A stretch of DNA of 7,402 bases from Bacteroides sp. GTDB taxonomy: Bacteria > Bacteroidota > Bacteroidia > Bacteroidales > Bacteroidaceae. The notes under the pieces were generated by a model. It was not told the origin of the DNA. It ran no database searches and was given only the letters and a program-made list of their open reading frames with translations. Positions 6,400 to 7,402 of the stretch are shown here, in pieces (positions within the stretch are counted from its first letter, which is position 1; every line of letters begins with the position of its first letter). The stretch lies in assembly GCA_019417975.1 (NCBI GenBank), contig DYCT01000093.1:1-7402 (forward strand), written 5' to 3'. The position numbers and the translations under genes were made by a program.

Positions 6400-7402
6400 T
6401 TAAGAAGGATTGTTTTTGTCTGTCAGTTTGCGGATGAGCTTTTTTTGTTTCGCCATTAAAATACGGTTTTTCTCTGTTAGTCCTTCTACGGCTTGATTGA
6501 TTGCTTTCAGTCCGCTGCGATAGTCGGGTAGTTTTCGTTGTCCCTCTCTCTCCGATGGGGCACATACGTACAGGCCCTGACTGATTATTTCCACTTGAAT
6601 GGTACTTTCGGCCATGACCGGGTCGCCATCGAAGTGCATTACACCGGGTTTGGAACGTCGTATTGTGATTTTTTTACTTCTAAACGTTTTGATGCGACTG
6701 TTTTGGTCCAAGGTTCCGTTGAATAGCTGAAAGGCCAATGATGGAATGTCGAGTACGGTAAACGGTTCTAAGATTGTGATGTCCATTAGTCCGTCGCTAA
6801 GCGATGCTTTGGGAGCGATGTAAGCGTTGTTTCCATATTGCGAAGCATTGGCACAAGCTATCAGAAATGCTTTATAGCGCATGGTTCCGTCTTCGTTCTC
6901 TATCTCATACGTCTCGGGTTTGTAGCTCAGGCTTTCATGGAGTGTGTTTTCCAGATAGGTGAGAAGTCCCCGTTTGCCCGATTGAGCAAACTTCAGACTG
7001 ACGAATGCATCGAAACCTACGCCGCAGGTGCAGAAGAAAGGGATGTTGTTTATCTTTCCATAGTCGATGCAGAGGGTAGAGCCTTCGTTGATTACTTCGA
7101 TAGCTTTACGAGGTTCCATAGGTATCTGAAGGTGGCGCGCCAACCCATTTCCGGAACCGCAAGGGATAATGCCAAGTGCTGTTTGAGAGTGTACCAGCGA
7201 ACGTGCTACTTCATTGACTGTTCCATCACCGCCAATAGCTACCACAAAGTCTGCTTGGTTGGCAACAGCCTCTTTGGCAATGATGGAAGCATGGCCTGCA
7301 TACTCGGTTTTGATTATTTGATAGTCGTATTTGTCTTTATCTATCAAATTTCCAATAAGTTCTATGATTGTTTTTTTATTTTGAGTTCCCGATATCGGGT
7401 TT
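6400..7402 (-). CDS. Diacylglycerol kinase family lipid kinase (YegS/DgkB/BmrU-like), N-terminus outside the window
   Basis: The reading frame runs off the right edge, and 333 residues are visible. The first ones are NPISGTQNKK, the classic nucleotide-binding opening of the DAGK catalytic domain, so only a handful of N-terminal residues should be missing. A TTG at 7347-7345 could be mistaken for the start, but it lies 18 residues inside the domain. Other motifs, numbered from the first visible residue, are IGGDGTVNE (56-64), PCGSGNGLAR (80-89), GFDA (129-132), SLSDGLMDI (200-208) and FDGDP (257-261). The family phosphorylates diacylglycerol or related lipids with ATP at the cytoplasmic face of the membrane, and the exact substrate cannot be told from sequence. 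After the usual family end (YVCAP, about 278-282) there is a basic, lysine-rich, probably helical tail of about 50 residues. No terminator lies between it and the convergent methyltransferase gene. Confidence 0.93.
   Translation of the reverse strand, partial: NPISGTQNKKTIIELIGNLIDKDKYDYQIIKTEYAGHASIIAKEAVANQADFVVAIGGDGTVNEVARSLVHSQTALGIIPCGSGNGLARHLQIPMEPRKAIEVINEGSTLCIDYGKINNIPFFCTCGVGFDAFVSLKFAQSGKRGLLTYLENTLHESLSYKPETYEIENEDGTMRYKAFLIACANASQYGNNAYIAPKASLSDGLMDITILEPFTVLDIPSLAFQLFNGTLDQNSRIKTFRSKKITIRRSKPGVMHFDGDPVMAESTIQVEIISQGLYVCAPSEREGQRKLPDYRSGLKAINQAVEGLTEKNRILMAKQKKLIRKLTDKNNPS

Noticed and set aside
7345..7347. TTG as the start codon of the lipid kinase
   Set aside because: The same frame continues upstream to the window edge and encodes the conserved NPISGT motif, so the true start is beyond 7402.
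7388..7399. Perfect 12-bp palindrome CCCGATATCGGG
   Set aside because: It lies within the coding sequence of the conserved NPISG motif of the lipid kinase, and is most simply a coincidence of codon choice.

Overview
The window looks like a chromosomal housekeeping segment from a member of the Bacteroidales, most likely Bacteroides or a close relative. The evidence is moderate-to-low GC with AT-rich spacers, Bacteroides-type promoter elements (TAnnTTTG at -7 with an upstream TTG or TTTA about 19 bases away), weak Shine-Dalgarno sequences, and the gene order lon-tgt-LptF/G-family permease. I see no tRNA, rRNA, CRISPR array, insertion sequence or sign of recent gene transfer.

Layout. Positions 1-200 hold no convincing gene. 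They contain a perfect 14-bp palindrome and a good promoter that reads into a small exported thioredoxin-fold protein (201-704, +). That gene ends against a strong bidirectional terminator hairpin (about 745-796), which it shares with a convergent operon on the minus strand. In transcription order the operon is lon (5502-3040), tgt (3036-1906) and an LptF/LptG-family permease gene (1896-790). The gaps are only 3 and 9 bp, so one lon-proximal promoter (about 5560-5590) probably drives all three. A 188-bp divergent spacer separates lon from a gene for a TrmN6/YfiC-type tRNA adenine-N6 methyltransferase (5691-6398, +). That gene ends one base pair from the end of a convergent diacylglycerol/lipid kinase gene (6400 to beyond 7402, -), whose N-terminus lies outside the window.

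Functions. Lon is the ATP-dependent cytoplasmic protease. Tgt inserts a 7-deazaguanine base at position 34 of GUN anticodons, and TrmN6 methylates A37, so two tRNA anticodon-loop modification enzymes flank lon. The permease belongs to the lipopolysaccharide export machinery of the inner membrane. The lipid kinase probably acts on diacylglycerol or a related membrane lipid.

The window is mostly ordinary. Two proteins have lost textbook active or structural sites while keeping the rest of the fold. Tgt lacks all three zinc-ligand cysteines (Gly309, Ser311 and Asp314 in their place) but keeps the histidine ligand and all catalytic aspartates. The thioredoxin-like protein has lost both CXXC cysteines (Asp68, Ser71) and the cis-proline. 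No new multi-gene system is evident.
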